Source: Haloferula rosea (GTDB lineage: Bacteria > Verrucomicrobiota > Verrucomicrobiia > Verrucomicrobiales > Akkermansiaceae). From it: DNA of 64,000 bases. Positions 43,009-53,019 of the stretch are shown one piece after another. The notes beneath the pieces are model-generated. The model was not told where the DNA came from and searched no databases. It saw only the letters and a program-made list of their open reading frames with translations. The stretch covers positions 434,001 to 498,000 of the forward strand of contig NZ_JAENII010000002.1 in NCBI RefSeq assembly GCF_016595525.1, given 5' to 3'. Within the stretch, counting starts at the first letter, position 1; each line of letters opens with the position of its first letter. The position numbers were made by a program, and so were the translations under genes.

Positions 43009-45021
43009 TCAGAAAGTGGCACCAATGGCGAAATGCCAGGTTCCACTCGGGTCCCGGCCATCACGGGTGAGGTTGTGACCATACTCGAGCCGTGCCGGCC
43101 CGATGGGTAGGTTGATGCGGAGTCCTAGTCCAACGGCAATTTCAGGATCCGACATTCCGAAGTCCTCCCAATTCGTGGTCAGGCCGCCGGCATCAACGAA
43201 GGCGACTGCGCGAAGTGGTCCGGCGACGGCCCGGATGTACTCGAAATTGGTCACCCAGTAGGCTTCCCCGCCCGTCGGGTAACCCGTGATCGACCATGGC
43301 CCCAACTCCCGCTCGCGGAAGCTACGCACCGAGTTGGCCCCGCCGAGGAAGAACCTTTGATCGATCGGCAGATTGTTGGTTCCACCGTCAGAGATCAGAA
43401 GACCTCCCCGTGCACCGACCGAGAACTGGGAGCTCTCCGACAACTTGTAGTGCCACGAACCCTCGAGCTGGAGTCGAGCGAACAGACTTGAATTGTCGGT
43501 GAGGACGGCTCCGATTTCGACTGGGGCGGCGACATGCCAACCGCTGGTAGGGAGGGCCGCATTGTCACGGTAGTCCAGCATCTGGTTGAATCTCAGTGCC
43601 GCATAAATGTAGTCATCGTCGCCTAGATCGGGGAGGGGCAGGCCGTCCGCGGTGTTCACAATATAGGCCAAGGCTCCGCCATATTCGGTCGAGTAATGCT
43701 CGGTGACCTTGTGATTGATCCGTGCGCCTAGACCACTCCGCAAACTCTTGAAGCCCTCGTAGTCCTTCGACAGCGCGAACAGTCGGACGGTGCCCTGCAG
43801 ATCCGTTCCCCAAAGCCATGGATCCGTCAGGGAAATGTCACCTAACAGGGAACGTTGGGTGATCTCGAATCCGGCGCTGAAGTTCCACAGCTTCCCGCGG
43901 AAGTTCCGGTCGTAGTAGGAGGCTCCCAAGATCATGCCCTCGAAGGTGTCGTAACCGACGGTGGTCGAAATGCCCCGCGCCTTGCCCTCCTTGAAATGCA
44001 GTGTGACATCGACGACGTTGCCGGAGGACTTGTCGAATTCCGTTCTGACGCTTTCGAAGGCACCGGTGGAAACGATCTCTCCGATGCGCTTTTGGGCGAG
44101 TGGGCCGTCAAGGATCCCGCCCTTGAGCGGTTCGAGGCGGGCGGCAATTCTGGAGGGATCGGTCTTTTCCAGTCCTTTGAGGGTGATGCTCCCCAGTTCG
44201 AACCTCCGGCCTTCAGTGATGATGAAGCGGGGTCTCACCTTGAGCGTTTCAAATTCCAGCTTCATCCGGATCTTCGCATTCAGGAAGCCGGCCTTGCTGA
44301 ACTGCTCGACCACCCGTGCCCGGATGCTGTTGAGATTCGGTCCCGTCGCAGGCAGACCGACAAGGTCGGCAACGGCGTCCTTCAGGCCAGGGGTTGTCTG
44401 CCCTTCAAAGATGGGTGCGCCGATCATGGAGATGCCGCCGGCATCGACATTGAAGACAAAATCCACCTTGCCGGTTTCCGGGTTGTCGGTGCGTGACTTC
44501 AGGGTGATGTCCGCGTCGTAGAACCCGATGCTTTGCATCTGTTGCTCCATCAGGGCAATGCCCGCATCCACGTCCTCGTCCCTGAGTGGATAGTTGTCCA
44601 AGGAAAGCCCGGTCGCCCTTTTTTGCGGGGTCAGCTTGAAGAGCCCCACGAGGGCTTCGTTCAGCTTTGGGTTCGGCACGTCTTCCACCGTGATGCTGCC
44701 GAGCACGTCCCTAGGCCCTTCGATGACGCGAAGTCGGATGGTCCGGTTGTTGACCAGCTTCCACTTGACCAAGGCATCATTGAAGCCGGCAAGCTGAAGG
44801 TCCTGCTCCACCAGGAATGCGGCGTCTGCGGCCCGCCAACGTGTGGCCTCGTGCAGAAGAATGTGGTCGAGCCGCCCGCCCAGTTTGCTCAAAATCTCTG
44901 CCTCGGACAGGGTCGAGGACCCAATGATGCGGATTTCTGTCTTCTGCTTGTCCGCGGCCGACACCGCGGTGACGAGCATGGTCGACCAAAGGAAGAGAGC
45001 AATCAGAGGGTTGCGGGACAT
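43009..45021 (-). CDS. tamA: Omp85-family outer-membrane assembly protein, TamA/BamA-like
   Basis: 670 residues. A signal peptide (LWSTMLVTAVSAAD) is followed by about four POTRA domains (about 27-345; for example TEIRIIGSSTLSEAEILSKL and FELGSITLKGLEKTDPSRI) and a 16-strand barrel (about 350-670). The lid-like motif is ANSVRSFRERELGP, with Ser replacing the usual Gly of VRGF, and the end is WHFAIGATF, a C-terminal aromatic. The gene for TamB ends at its start with a 1-base overlap (TGATG), so this is a TamAB-type pair that moves proteins or lipids across the envelope. Confidence 0.9.
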   Translation of the reverse strand: MSRNPLIALFLWSTMLVTAVSAADKQKTEIRIIGSSTLSEAEILSKLGGRLDHILLHEATRWRAADAAFLVEQDLQLAGFNDALVKWKLVNNRTIRLRVIEGPRDVLGSITVEDVPNPKLNEALVGLFKLTPQKRATGLSLDNYPLRDEDVDAGIALMEQQMQSIGFYDADITLKSRTDNPETGKVDFVFNVDAGGISMIGAPIFEGQTTPGLKDAVADLVGLPATGPNLNSIRARVVEQFSKAGFLNAKIRMKLEFETLKVRPRFIITEGRRFELGSITLKGLEKTDPSRIAARLEPLKGGILDGPLAQKRIGEIVSTGAFESVRTEFDKSSGNVVDVTLHFKEGKARGISTTVGYDTFEGMILGASYYDRNFRGKLWNFSAGFEITQRSLLGDISLTDPWLWGTDLQGTVRLFALSKDYEGFKSLRSGLGARINHKVTEHYSTEYGGALAYIVNTADGLPLPDLGDDDYIYAALRFNQMLDYRDNAALPTSGWHVAAPVEIGAVLTDNSSLFARLQLEGSWHYKLSESSQFSVGARGGLLISDGGTNNLPIDQRFFLGGANSVRSFRERELGPWSITGYPTGGEAYWVTNFEYIRAVAGPLRAVAFVDAGGLTTNWEDFGMSDPEIAVGLGLRINLPIGPARLEYGHNLTRDGRDPSGTWHFAIGATF

Positions 45022-48000
45022 CAGCGGAAACGAAGGAGGTAGGTAACTTTGGCGCGTGAATAGCCTTCCTCAGAAATGCCTGCGGTCAGCAACCAGTTCT
45101 CGTCGAGGTTGAAGGTCACGGAGTTGAATGTCCGACTGCTGTAAGCCTCCTGCTCGCCGACCTGGAAGTCGACATTGTCCAGGAGCTTGAAGAGCGGGCG
45201 CAGGGTCTTCACCGCGCCGATGCGACCCCGTCGCATCTCTTCAATCACGAGTTGGGCGGCTCGCGCGGATGCCGCACTTGGATCGGCCAGTCCCTCGGTC
45301 GTGGTGCCGGTGGCAATGAGGGTGAGGATCTCGGCTTCCGGGAGAGGGGGGTTCGAGGTGGGTTGGATCACCGGATTCGAAACACTTCCGTAGATGTAGA
45401 TGTCAATCTGGTAGGGGCGGACCGTGGATTCGCCCTTGATGTTCAGACGCGGATTGAATGGCTGGTCGGGGTTGAATGTGACCGTGCCGGATTGGATCGT
45501 CAGAGCACTGAATGGAAGCTGTGCCACGACTTCCCGCAGCTTGGCTCCACCGCTTGGACGGGGTGCCCCGACCGTGCCTCCGATGCGGGCATCGAGATAA
45601 ATCTCGCCGCCCGCCAGATTTCCTCGGATCAGGAAGGGCGTGGAGGTGGCGAGACCGAGATCCAGCTTCCAGTTTTTGAATGGCTCCGGAATGGCGGCCA
45701 GCATTTCTGCCGGAGTATCGCTGTCGATGGATGGCAGAGAAGGTTCGGCAGTCGGACTGATCGGACTTCCAATGGGAAGAATCTCGAAATCCTTGTAGAT
45801 CAGGCTGTCCACAATCTTGATCGAGCCCCCGAGCGTGGCGGATTCCCATGGCCCGCTGAGTTTCAGGTCGGTGGACGCCCTGACGATCATCGAGTCGTTC
45901 CGCAGCACGGGAAGTGCCCGACCCGTTACCGTGAGGTCGAACCCGGCGGGCTTGAAGGCGTCCAAATCGACTTTGCCGGACATGTCAATGGTGCCTGAAG
46001 CGAGGTTGGCAGTGAAGTTCTGTATGACGGCCGCTTCTTCGGTCACTTCGATACTCAATTCGGCCTTGTTGAGGTCAGGCTTCGACGCCTGGTGCCAGTC
46101 CAGACTTCCGCCCTCGAGGGAGATGGTCGCCTTCGGTTTGGGTTCTCCTACGGTTCCAGTAACCAGAGCGACGAGGTTCACCATACCCGAGGCCTTCCTG
46201 ACGCCGGGAATCTGGGCTCCAAATGGTTCAAGGTTGAAGTTGGAGACCCGGAGTTCTGCATCCAGAGGGGCCTGGGTCGCGGTTTCGGGATCGTTGGCCC
46301 ATTGCTTCGGTTCCCACGAGGTCACTGCATTGATCGTGGCCTTCGGATAGTCTGGAACCATGATCTCGCCGTCGAGCTTCAGCGTCTTCTCCTTCGCGCT
46401 GGCCACGAACTTGAGATCGGCAGGTGGGATTTCACTCTGGGAAATCAACCCGACATTGGTGGCACTGAGGGTTGCGTCGAGAATGGGATCCGCGGGGGTG
46501 CCCGTGAGATCGATCTGCAAGGTGCCCCGGCTGTCGTCCGGGAAGCGGACCGTTTCAGGAAGAAACCGATGCAGCGTGCTCAAGGCGAGATCCGGAGTGT
46601 CGAGGTCGACCTTGATGGGTCGCTCGAGTTTGAGCAACGCCTTCCAATCGGCAGGATTTTCGGGCAGGGGGATCTCGGCGGTGCCGGAGGCAAGTGGGGT
46701 TTCACCCTCCTTCCAGACCAGTTCCTCGACTCGGAGAGTCTGGTTGGCCAGTTCGGCCTTGGCGACGAAGGTCTGATCGCCGGTCTCGAGTCTGAGGGTT
46801 TCCAACTCCAGTGACTCCGGCCAAGTGTAGGTCGCCTTGCCGACGACTTCGATCAGAGGGTTGACCTCTGGATCACCGTTCTGCCATTCGAAGTTCTCGA
46901 TCTCAAGGTCGCCGCGGTGAACGACTTCACGAACCTCACCGCTACCCGACCAGGCGAGGGTGCCCTGCATGCCGGTGGGTAGTCTGATTCCGAAGGGAAG
47001 CAACCAAGGTTCCAGAGAAGTGGGGGAGAAGGCATCCAGAGCCGCGGTGCCCTCATACGCCACCTTCTTGGGATCGAAGCCTCCGTCGAATTTCAAGCCT
47101 GGCAATGTCAAGGATCCGGCGATGGGGACATCCGGGCTCCAATTCGCCTTCAATTGGATGGGCGGAGCTTCTTCGTTGGGGACGATGCTGACGGTCGCCA
47201 CGGCATCCTCCGGCATCGCATCCGCGAAATCGGTCGTTGCGGAAATCCTGATGAGCCCGTTTGGGGGCATGGGACGATCTTCTCCGGGAGTAAAGCGATC
47301 CCGGACCTCGGTCAGGATCGATCGGATCTCTGACAACGAGACTTCGGCTGCGGCACGGAGGGGAAGGAAGTTGTTGGATCGGTCGATATCGGCGGTGGCA
47401 TCGAGGACAAGTGGCGAGCCCTCGGGGGCAAGTGTCACCTTCGCCTCGACCCTGTCTTCAGCAAGGGTGGCCTTCAGGGTGATTTCCTCGCTACTCCATC
47501 CATCGTAGTCAAAGTCACTCACGCCCAGCTCAATCACCGCATCAAGGGTCTCGATGCCGCCGGTGAAATCGGTGACAGTGGCATCGAGTGCGGTCAGGGT
47601 GGCATCGACCGGGATCTCGATCTTGGCAATCCGCTCGACCTCCGCAACTGGCAATGGCGGGCCTTTCATCACCAGATCGATGGATGTCAGATCGGTGGTC
47701 AGATCGATTCTGGTCTCGCCGATGAAGAGCGAGCCCGAATAGTCAGCTGGTTGACCGATGGTGGCGGACACCTCGGCGAGTGAGACACCCTCAAGCAGCC
47801 ACAACTCATCGACATCAATCCGGCTGGGCTCCCAGGTGATCGTGGGCGTCTGGGCCGGGATGCGCCGATCCTGAGGCAAGGTCATTTCCCCGAGTTCGGC
47901 CCGGAAATCAGAGCTGCCGGGAGCATGATGCAAATTGGTGGGCTCGAGGGCATACACCAGTTCTTCGCCCCGGCGGATCGTCACGGACAAATTCTCAATC

Positions 48001-48479
48001 GACACATCCACTGGAAGCAGTCGACCCCGGATGTCGGCGAGGGTTTTCTCGAGGTCGAGTGGTTCCTTCTCTTCCTCGGGTTCCTCCTCCTTGGGGGCGG
48101 CATCGAGGTCCACCTCAACGTGCAGTCCATTGACTTCGATGGCTTCAACCTGGCCCTTGATGGCATCCAGCAGTGAATAGCGGACCTCAAGGCCATCGAT
48201 GCTGGCCTGGTGGACGACAGTGTCGCTACTGAGCTCGAGGCCGACGACTCGAATGGGACCCGAGGTCAGCCTGCCCTCCAATTGGAACTCGGCCTTGTAT
48301 CCCAGATCCGGGAGGTAGGCCTGAGCGACGCGTTGTCCCAACCAGCGCCAACCTGGTCCATCGAGCCACACGAGCACGGCAATGAGGACGAAGAGAGTCC
48401 ACCATCGCTTCTTTTTCCACCTGGGTCGCTTCGAGCGCGCGCTTGGAGTGGGGGGCTTTTCGGTTTCCTCCTCGCTCAT
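45021..48479 (-). CDS. tamB: Translocation and assembly module protein TamB
   Basis: 1152 residues. The N-terminal cytoplasmic part is basic, a TM segment follows (WWTLFVLIAVLVWLDG), then a very long beta-rich (AsmA/DUF490-like) periplasmic part and a conserved C-terminal TamB domain (about 900-1152: SALTIQSGTVTFNPDQPF, IKGESTVRPYQIDIYIYG, ILTLIATGTTTEGL). The length is similar to E. coli TamB (1259). TamB is a taco-shaped lipid-transfer protein spanning the periplasm and works with TamA. It is divergent from the K+ channel gene. Confidence 0.9.
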   Translation of the reverse strand: MSEEETEKPPTPSARSKRPRWKKKRWWTLFVLIAVLVWLDGPGWRWLGQRVAQAYLPDLGYKAEFQLEGRLTSGPIRVVGLELSSDTVVHQASIDGLEVRYSLLDAIKGQVEAIEVNGLHVEVDLDAAPKEEEPEEEKEPLDLEKTLADIRGRLLPVDVSIENLSVTIRRGEELVYALEPTNLHHAPGSSDFRAELGEMTLPQDRRIPAQTPTITWEPSRIDVDELWLLEGVSLAEVSATIGQPADYSGSLFIGETRIDLTTDLTSIDLVMKGPPLPVAEVERIAKIEIPVDATLTALDATVTDFTGGIETLDAVIELGVSDFDYDGWSSEEITLKATLAEDRVEAKVTLAPEGSPLVLDATADIDRSNNFLPLRAAAEVSLSEIRSILTEVRDRFTPGEDRPMPPNGLIRISATTDFADAMPEDAVATVSIVPNEEAPPIQLKANWSPDVPIAGSLTLPGLKFDGGFDPKKVAYEGTAALDAFSPTSLEPWLLPFGIRLPTGMQGTLAWSGSGEVREVVHRGDLEIENFEWQNGDPEVNPLIEVVGKATYTWPESLELETLRLETGDQTFVAKAELANQTLRVEELVWKEGETPLASGTAEIPLPENPADWKALLKLERPIKVDLDTPDLALSTLHRFLPETVRFPDDSRGTLQIDLTGTPADPILDATLSATNVGLISQSEIPPADLKFVASAKEKTLKLDGEIMVPDYPKATINAVTSWEPKQWANDPETATQAPLDAELRVSNFNLEPFGAQIPGVRKASGMVNLVALVTGTVGEPKPKATISLEGGSLDWHQASKPDLNKAELSIEVTEEAAVIQNFTANLASGTIDMSGKVDLDAFKPAGFDLTVTGRALPVLRNDSMIVRASTDLKLSGPWESATLGGSIKIVDSLIYKDFEILPIGSPISPTAEPSLPSIDSDTPAEMLAAIPEPFKNWKLDLGLATSTPFLIRGNLAGGEIYLDARIGGTVGAPRPSGGAKLREVVAQLPFSALTIQSGTVTFNPDQPFNPRLNIKGESTVRPYQIDIYIYGSVSNPVIQPTSNPPLPEAEILTLIATGTTTEGLADPSAASARAAQLVIEEMRRGRIGAVKTLRPLFKLLDNVDFQVGEQEAYSSRTFNSVTFNLDENWLLTAGISEEGYSRAKVTYLLRFR

Positions 48480-48588
48480 TCGGGCTCATCTTGGACCCGA
48501 CGGAGGAGATCGGCAACCTCTCGATCAATCATTGTGGCAATTGTTTCGAGGGCTTGCGGGATGATCCTGGCCTTGGCACGTTAGGCAC

Positions 48589-49398
48589 ATGGTCGATGAG
48601 GTGGGAGCCAAGGAAAAGTGGCGGAAGATCATTTTCGAAGCCGAGACGCCCTCGGGCCGGCTCTTTGATGTCATCATTCTTTGGCTGATCGTGATCAGCG
48701 TGGTGGTGGTGATGCTGGAAACGGTGGATCCGATCGAGGCGAAAGTGGGGAACACCTTCTACATTCTGGAGTGGATCTTCACCGGGGTGTTCACCTTCGA
48801 ATACATCGGCCGATTGATGACTTCGAGGCATCCGACAAAATACGCGAAGTCGTTCTTCGGGATCGTCGATCTGTTGTCGATCCTGCCGAGTTACATCGGG
48901 TTGTTCATACCGGGTGGGCAGGCGCTGATGGTGGTCCGGGTGCTGAGGCTCCTCCGGGTGTTCCGGGTGCTGAAGATGGTCCGCCACATCCGAGGATCGA
49001 CCATCCTGATGCGGGCTCTTTTCCAGAGCAGGGCGAAGATCACGGTCTTCTTTGTCACACTGCTCCTGATCACGCTGATCGCCGGTACACTGATGTATCT
49101 GGTCGAGGGAGATAGTAGCGGATTCACGAGCATTCCGACCTCTGTTTACTGGGCAGTGGTGACCGTGACCACGCTGGGCTACGGAGACCTGGCCCCGATC
49201 ACACCCGCGGGGAAGCTGCTGACATCCCTTCTGGTGCTGACAGGATACGCAATTCTTGCGGTTCCAACCGGGATCGTGACCGCCGAGATCGCCAAGGCGG
49301 ATTCCAATGAAACTTCGGTAGCCTGCCCGTCATGCGGGGTGCATGGGCACCTCCCGGATGCGAAGTTCTGCAGGCGATGTTCGGCTGAGCTCCATTGA
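48589..49398 (+). CDS. Voltage-gated potassium channel with C-terminal zinc ribbon
   Basis: 269 residues, six TM helices. The voltage sensor S4 carries a row of Arg/Lys (RVLRLLRVFRVLKMVRH), and the selectivity filter is TVTTLGYGDLAP (TLGYGD at residues 195-200), so it is a KvAP/Kch-type channel. After S6 a zinc ribbon ends the protein: Cys246, Cys249, Cys261 and Cys264 (CPSCG...CRRCSAEL). That last domain is not usual in Kv channels and could gate by metal or redox. The gene stands alone between tamB and the pilus cluster. Confidence 0.93.
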   Translation: MVDEVGAKEKWRKIIFEAETPSGRLFDVIILWLIVISVVVVMLETVDPIEAKVGNTFYILEWIFTGVFTFEYIGRLMTSRHPTKYAKSFFGIVDLLSILPSYIGLFIPGGQALMVVRVLRLLRVFRVLKMVRHIRGSTILMRALFQSRAKITVFFVTLLLITLIAGTLMYLVEGDSSGFTSIPTSVYWAVVTVTTLGYGDLAPITPAGKLLTSLLVLTGYAILAVPTGIVTAEIAKADSNETSVACPSCGVHGHLPDAKFCRRCSAELH

Positions 49399-49569
49399 TG
49401 GGAGACGCATCGTGAATACCCTGTTCCTACCTGAGCGAGAGAAGATCGACCCTGCCCGTGCGGCTTGTTGACAAAGGGGGAGGGGCTTGACCAATGTCTC
49501 ACAAGCAGCGGGCCGTCGATTGTCCAGCAATCACCCGCAGCCAAGGATCCAAGGCCCACCCAAGAACCC

Positions 49570-51228
49570 GTGTTTTCTAACGAAGATTATCTGGCTGACC
49601 TGCTCGTTGAAGCAGGCAGCGTTACCCAAGAACAGGTCGATGCCGCTCGAGGCAGCGGCAATTCCATCATTGAGTCGCTGCTCGATTCCACTGAACTCAC
49701 CGAATCGACGATTGCTTCAGTACTCGCTGCCAATGCGGGGATTGAAGCCATTGACCTGGATGGTCTGACGGTCAGCCCGGAGGTCAGCGATGCGATCAGC
49801 AATGAAATGGCATGCCGGTTCAAGGTCATCCCGGTCGCTGATGATGGGATTTACCTGACGGTGGCCGTGGCCGATCCATTCGATTTCGAAACGATGGACA
49901 GCCTGCCTCAGGTCCTCGGTCGCGAGTTGAGTTTCGTGTGTGCGCCCTACTCCGCGCTCCAGAATTTCCTCAAGCAGTTCTACGGTGCTGAGGATGAAAT
50001 GGCGATGGGCATGGACGTCGCCGGGGGTGCCGAAGGGGCCGAAGCCGACGACAGCGATGCGCCCATCATTCGCCTCGTGCAGGGCATGCTGGCGGATGCG
50101 ATGAAGATGGGCTGCTCGGACATTCACATCGAACCCCTGGAGACGTCGGTGCGGATTCGTTACCGGATCGATGGTCGCCTCGTGGAGGTCGACAATCACC
50201 CGAAGAAACTTCTTCCCGCGATCATCGCCCGTCTGAAGGTGATGAGTGGCTCCATGTCGATCGCGGAAAAACGACTACCACAGGACGGTCGGATCCAGCT
50301 GAAGGCCGGGGACAAGGAGATCGACCTCCGGGTTTCATCCGTGCCATCGAACCACGGCGAGTCGATCGTCATGCGTATTCTCGACAAGTCGGCCCTTGTG
50401 CTCGGTTTGCCTGAATTGGGATTCTTTTCGGATGACCAGAGCACCTTCGAAGAGCTGATCGGCCTGCCGGACGGCATTATCCTCGTCACCGGACCGACGG
50501 GTTCAGGTAAAACGACCACGCTGTATACCTGCTTGAACGTGATCAACCGGCCGGACCGGAAGATCATCACGGTTGAAGACCCGGTCGAATACGAGCTTCC
50601 GGGGATCAATCAGGTGATGGTCAAGGCCGACGTCGGCATGACCTTTGCCGCAGCCCTCCGCTCCATGCTTCGTCAGGCTCCGAACATCATCATGATTGGT
50701 GAGATTCGGGATGCCGAGACCGCGAACATCGCGATCAACGCGGCGCTGACCGGTCACTTGGTGCTTTCGACGCTCCACACCAACGACGCGCCATCGGCAG
50801 TGGCTCGTCTTGCCGATATCGGGATCAAGCGCTTCCTCATCGCTTCGGCGGTTCGGGCGGTGCTTGCCCAGCGCTTGGTCCGCAAGCTGTGCCCGGTGTG
50901 CAAACAGCCCGCCACGCTCAATGAAAAGCAACTGCGGGCGCTCAATCTCGATGCCAGCCGCCTGGCTGAGAGCACCATCATGGGCCCCAGCGGTTGCGAG
51001 AAGTGCCGCGGAGGCGGTTATAAGGGCCGGATGGGCATTTTTGAGCTGTTCCAGATCGATGACGAAGTCCGCCACATGGTGAACGAAAACCTGACCACTT
51101 CCCAACTCCGCAAGCGTGCCCGCGAGCTGGGCATGCGCTCCATGCGGGAAGATGGCATCCGCAAGGTCCAGGCAGGCGTAACCTCGGCGGAGGAAGTGCT
51201 TCATGTGACCATGTCCGACGCCGACTGA
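49570..51228 (+). CDS. gspE: GspE/PulE-type secretion or pilus assembly ATPase (first copy)
   Basis: About 552 residues from GTG 49570 (VFSNEDYLADLLVEAG). An N-terminal MshEN/GspE-N domain (about 1-150) precedes the ATPase domain: Walker A GPTGSGKTTT, Asp box HIEPLETSVRIRYRIDG, Walker B IIMIGEIRDAETA, and a His box LSTLHTNDA. A four-Cys zinc finger (CPVCKQPATLN...CEKCRGGGYKG) is present. It powers pilin or pseudopilin assembly at the inner membrane. The start is uncertain: the frame is open to TTG 49465, but a TTGACA -35-like element falls inside that extension. Confidence 0.92.
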   Translation: MFSNEDYLADLLVEAGSVTQEQVDAARGSGNSIIESLLDSTELTESTIASVLAANAGIEAIDLDGLTVSPEVSDAISNEMACRFKVIPVADDGIYLTVAVADPFDFETMDSLPQVLGRELSFVCAPYSALQNFLKQFYGAEDEMAMGMDVAGGAEGAEADDSDAPIIRLVQGMLADAMKMGCSDIHIEPLETSVRIRYRIDGRLVEVDNHPKKLLPAIIARLKVMSGSMSIAEKRLPQDGRIQLKAGDKEIDLRVSSVPSNHGESIVMRILDKSALVLGLPELGFFSDDQSTFEELIGLPDGIILVTGPTGSGKTTTLYTCLNVINRPDRKIITVEDPVEYELPGINQVMVKADVGMTFAAALRSMLRQAPNIIMIGEIRDAETANIAINAALTGHLVLSTLHTNDAPSAVARLADIGIKRFLIASAVRAVLAQRLVRKLCPVCKQPATLNEKQLRALNLDASRLAESTIMGPSGCEKCRGGGYKGRMGIFELFQIDDEVRHMVNENLTTSQLRKRARELGMRSMREDGIRKVQAGVTSAEEVLHVTMSDAD

Positions 51229-51260
51229 AGACCCAAGACCATTTCAAAAGACCCTTTTCC

Positions 51261-52934
51261 ATGGATAGCAACCAGCTAGTAGAACTCTTCACCAGTCGGG
51301 GAATGATCGACCGTTCCCTCGGTCAGGAAATCCTCAACGAGGTGGAGAACAGCGGCAAGGAGGCAGCCGAAGTGCTCGCCGATTTCCAAGTCATTCAAAA
51401 CAAGGCCGATGTCTGGCCGGTGATCGCTTCCGAGCTCGGAGCCGAGTTGGTCGAGCTCTCGGATTGGACTCCACCTGAAGAAGTCCTCGCGCTGATGCCG
51501 TCGGGGACAGCGCGGCTTCATGGCGCACTTCCGGTGAGCTTCAGCGATGAAGGCCTGCACGTCGTACTCGTGGACCCCATGAATCCACAGACCCTCGAGG
51601 ATCTCAGGTTTACCCTGGGACGGGAGTTGGTGCTCATGGTGGCCCCGGACTACCAGGTGGAGGAGAAGATCAATGACTGCTATGGCGGCGATGGTCAGGG
51701 GATGGATGCCATCCTTGAACAACTTGAATTTGGCGGCGAAGGGGAATTGAACCCCGCTGAGCTCGAGAACGAGGCGAATTCAGCTCCGATCATCCGCTAC
51801 GTGGATCTGGTCCTTTATCAGGCGATCAAGGAGCGTGCATCCGACATCCACTTCGAGCCCTTCGAGAAGGACTTCAAGATCCGCTACCGGGTGGATGGGT
51901 CGCTCTATGAAATGGCTCCTCCGCCGGTTCACCTCGCGCTGCCGATCATTTCGCGGGTGAAGGTGATGGCGAACATGAACATCGCCGAGCGACGCGTCCC
52001 TCAAGACGGCCGGATCGTGAAGCAGGTGGGCGACCGCCAGGTGGACATGCGGGTTTCCTCACTGCCGACCCACCATGGCGAGTCCGTCGTGTTGCGGGTT
52101 TTGGACCGGTCATCGGTCAATCTCTCCCTCGAGGCTCTCGGCCTGCCCGACCACATCTTCGAATACATCGGTGAGACGATCGAGAAACCGAACGGGATCT
52201 TCATTGTCACCGGGCCGACGGGTGCGGGCAAGACAACCACACTTTATGCGGGACTGCGGCGGATCAACACGATCGATCATAAACTACTGACCGCAGAGGA
52301 TCCGGTCGAATATGACATCGATGGAATCATTCAGATTCCCGTGAACGAGGCGATCGGGCTCGACTTCCCGCGGGTGCTGCGGGCCTTCCTTCGTCAGGAC
52401 CCCGACCGGATCATGGTGGGGGAGATGCGCGACTTGGAAACGGCGCAGATCGCCATTCAGGCATCGCTGACGGGTCACTTGGTGCTTTCCACGTTGCACA
52501 CGAATGATGCGCCGGGTGCGGTGACTCGTTTGGTCGACATGGGATGCGAACCGTTCCTGGTTGCAGCTTCTCTTGAAGGGGTGCTGGCTCAGCGATTGGT
52601 CCGGACGATCTGTGCGGACTGCAAGGCTCCGTATGAGCCGAACGAGGCCATTCTTACTCAGCTGGGCATTGCTCCCCACGAGTTGGGCGACAAGGACTTC
52701 TTCACCGGCAAGGGCTGCGATACCTGTGGTGACAGCGGCTATAAGGGCCGTGCCGGCCTCTATGAGTTGCTCGACATCACGGATCCGGTCCGGGAGCTGA
52801 TCACCGACCGGGCTCCGACGGTGGTCATCAAGCAGAAGGCCATGGAACATGGCATGACCACGCTCCGCGAAGATGGTCTTCGCAACATCTACCTTGGCAG
52901 GACGACGATTGAGGAAGTGCTTAAGTATACTTAA
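51261..52934 (+). CDS. gspE: GspE/PulE-type assembly ATPase (second copy)
   Basis: 557 residues, same domains as the preceding gene: an N-terminal MshEN-like region (MDSNQLVELFTSRGMIDRSL), Asp box HFEPFEKDFKIRYRVDG, Walker A GPTGAGKTTT, Walker B RIMVGEMRDLETA, the LSTLHTNDAP motif, and the zinc finger CADCKAPYEP...CDTCGDSGYKGR. The two copies are only moderately alike, so both are probably kept for distinct work (for example two pilus forms or a heteromer). 32 bases separate them. Confidence 0.94.
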   Translation: MDSNQLVELFTSRGMIDRSLGQEILNEVENSGKEAAEVLADFQVIQNKADVWPVIASELGAELVELSDWTPPEEVLALMPSGTARLHGALPVSFSDEGLHVVLVDPMNPQTLEDLRFTLGRELVLMVAPDYQVEEKINDCYGGDGQGMDAILEQLEFGGEGELNPAELENEANSAPIIRYVDLVLYQAIKERASDIHFEPFEKDFKIRYRVDGSLYEMAPPPVHLALPIISRVKVMANMNIAERRVPQDGRIVKQVGDRQVDMRVSSLPTHHGESVVLRVLDRSSVNLSLEALGLPDHIFEYIGETIEKPNGIFIVTGPTGAGKTTTLYAGLRRINTIDHKLLTAEDPVEYDIDGIIQIPVNEAIGLDFPRVLRAFLRQDPDRIMVGEMRDLETAQIAIQASLTGHLVLSTLHTNDAPGAVTRLVDMGCEPFLVAASLEGVLAQRLVRTICADCKAPYEPNEAILTQLGIAPHELGDKDFFTGKGCDTCGDSGYKGRAGLYELLDITDPVRELITDRAPTVVIKQKAMEHGMTTLREDGLRNIYLGRTTIEEVLKYT

Positions 52935-53019
52935 TCTTACGACCCTGATTTTCCAGTCGCCACCGGCCCCATCTCTGATCCAAGATCACTCATCCTTTTC
53001 CTAAAAAAACTCCAATTCC

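Noticed and set aside
48565-48590. A sigma-54 promoter-like TGGCACG before the K+ channel gene
   Set aside because: The -12 GC is two bases too close to the -24 GG, so spacing does not fit sigma-54.
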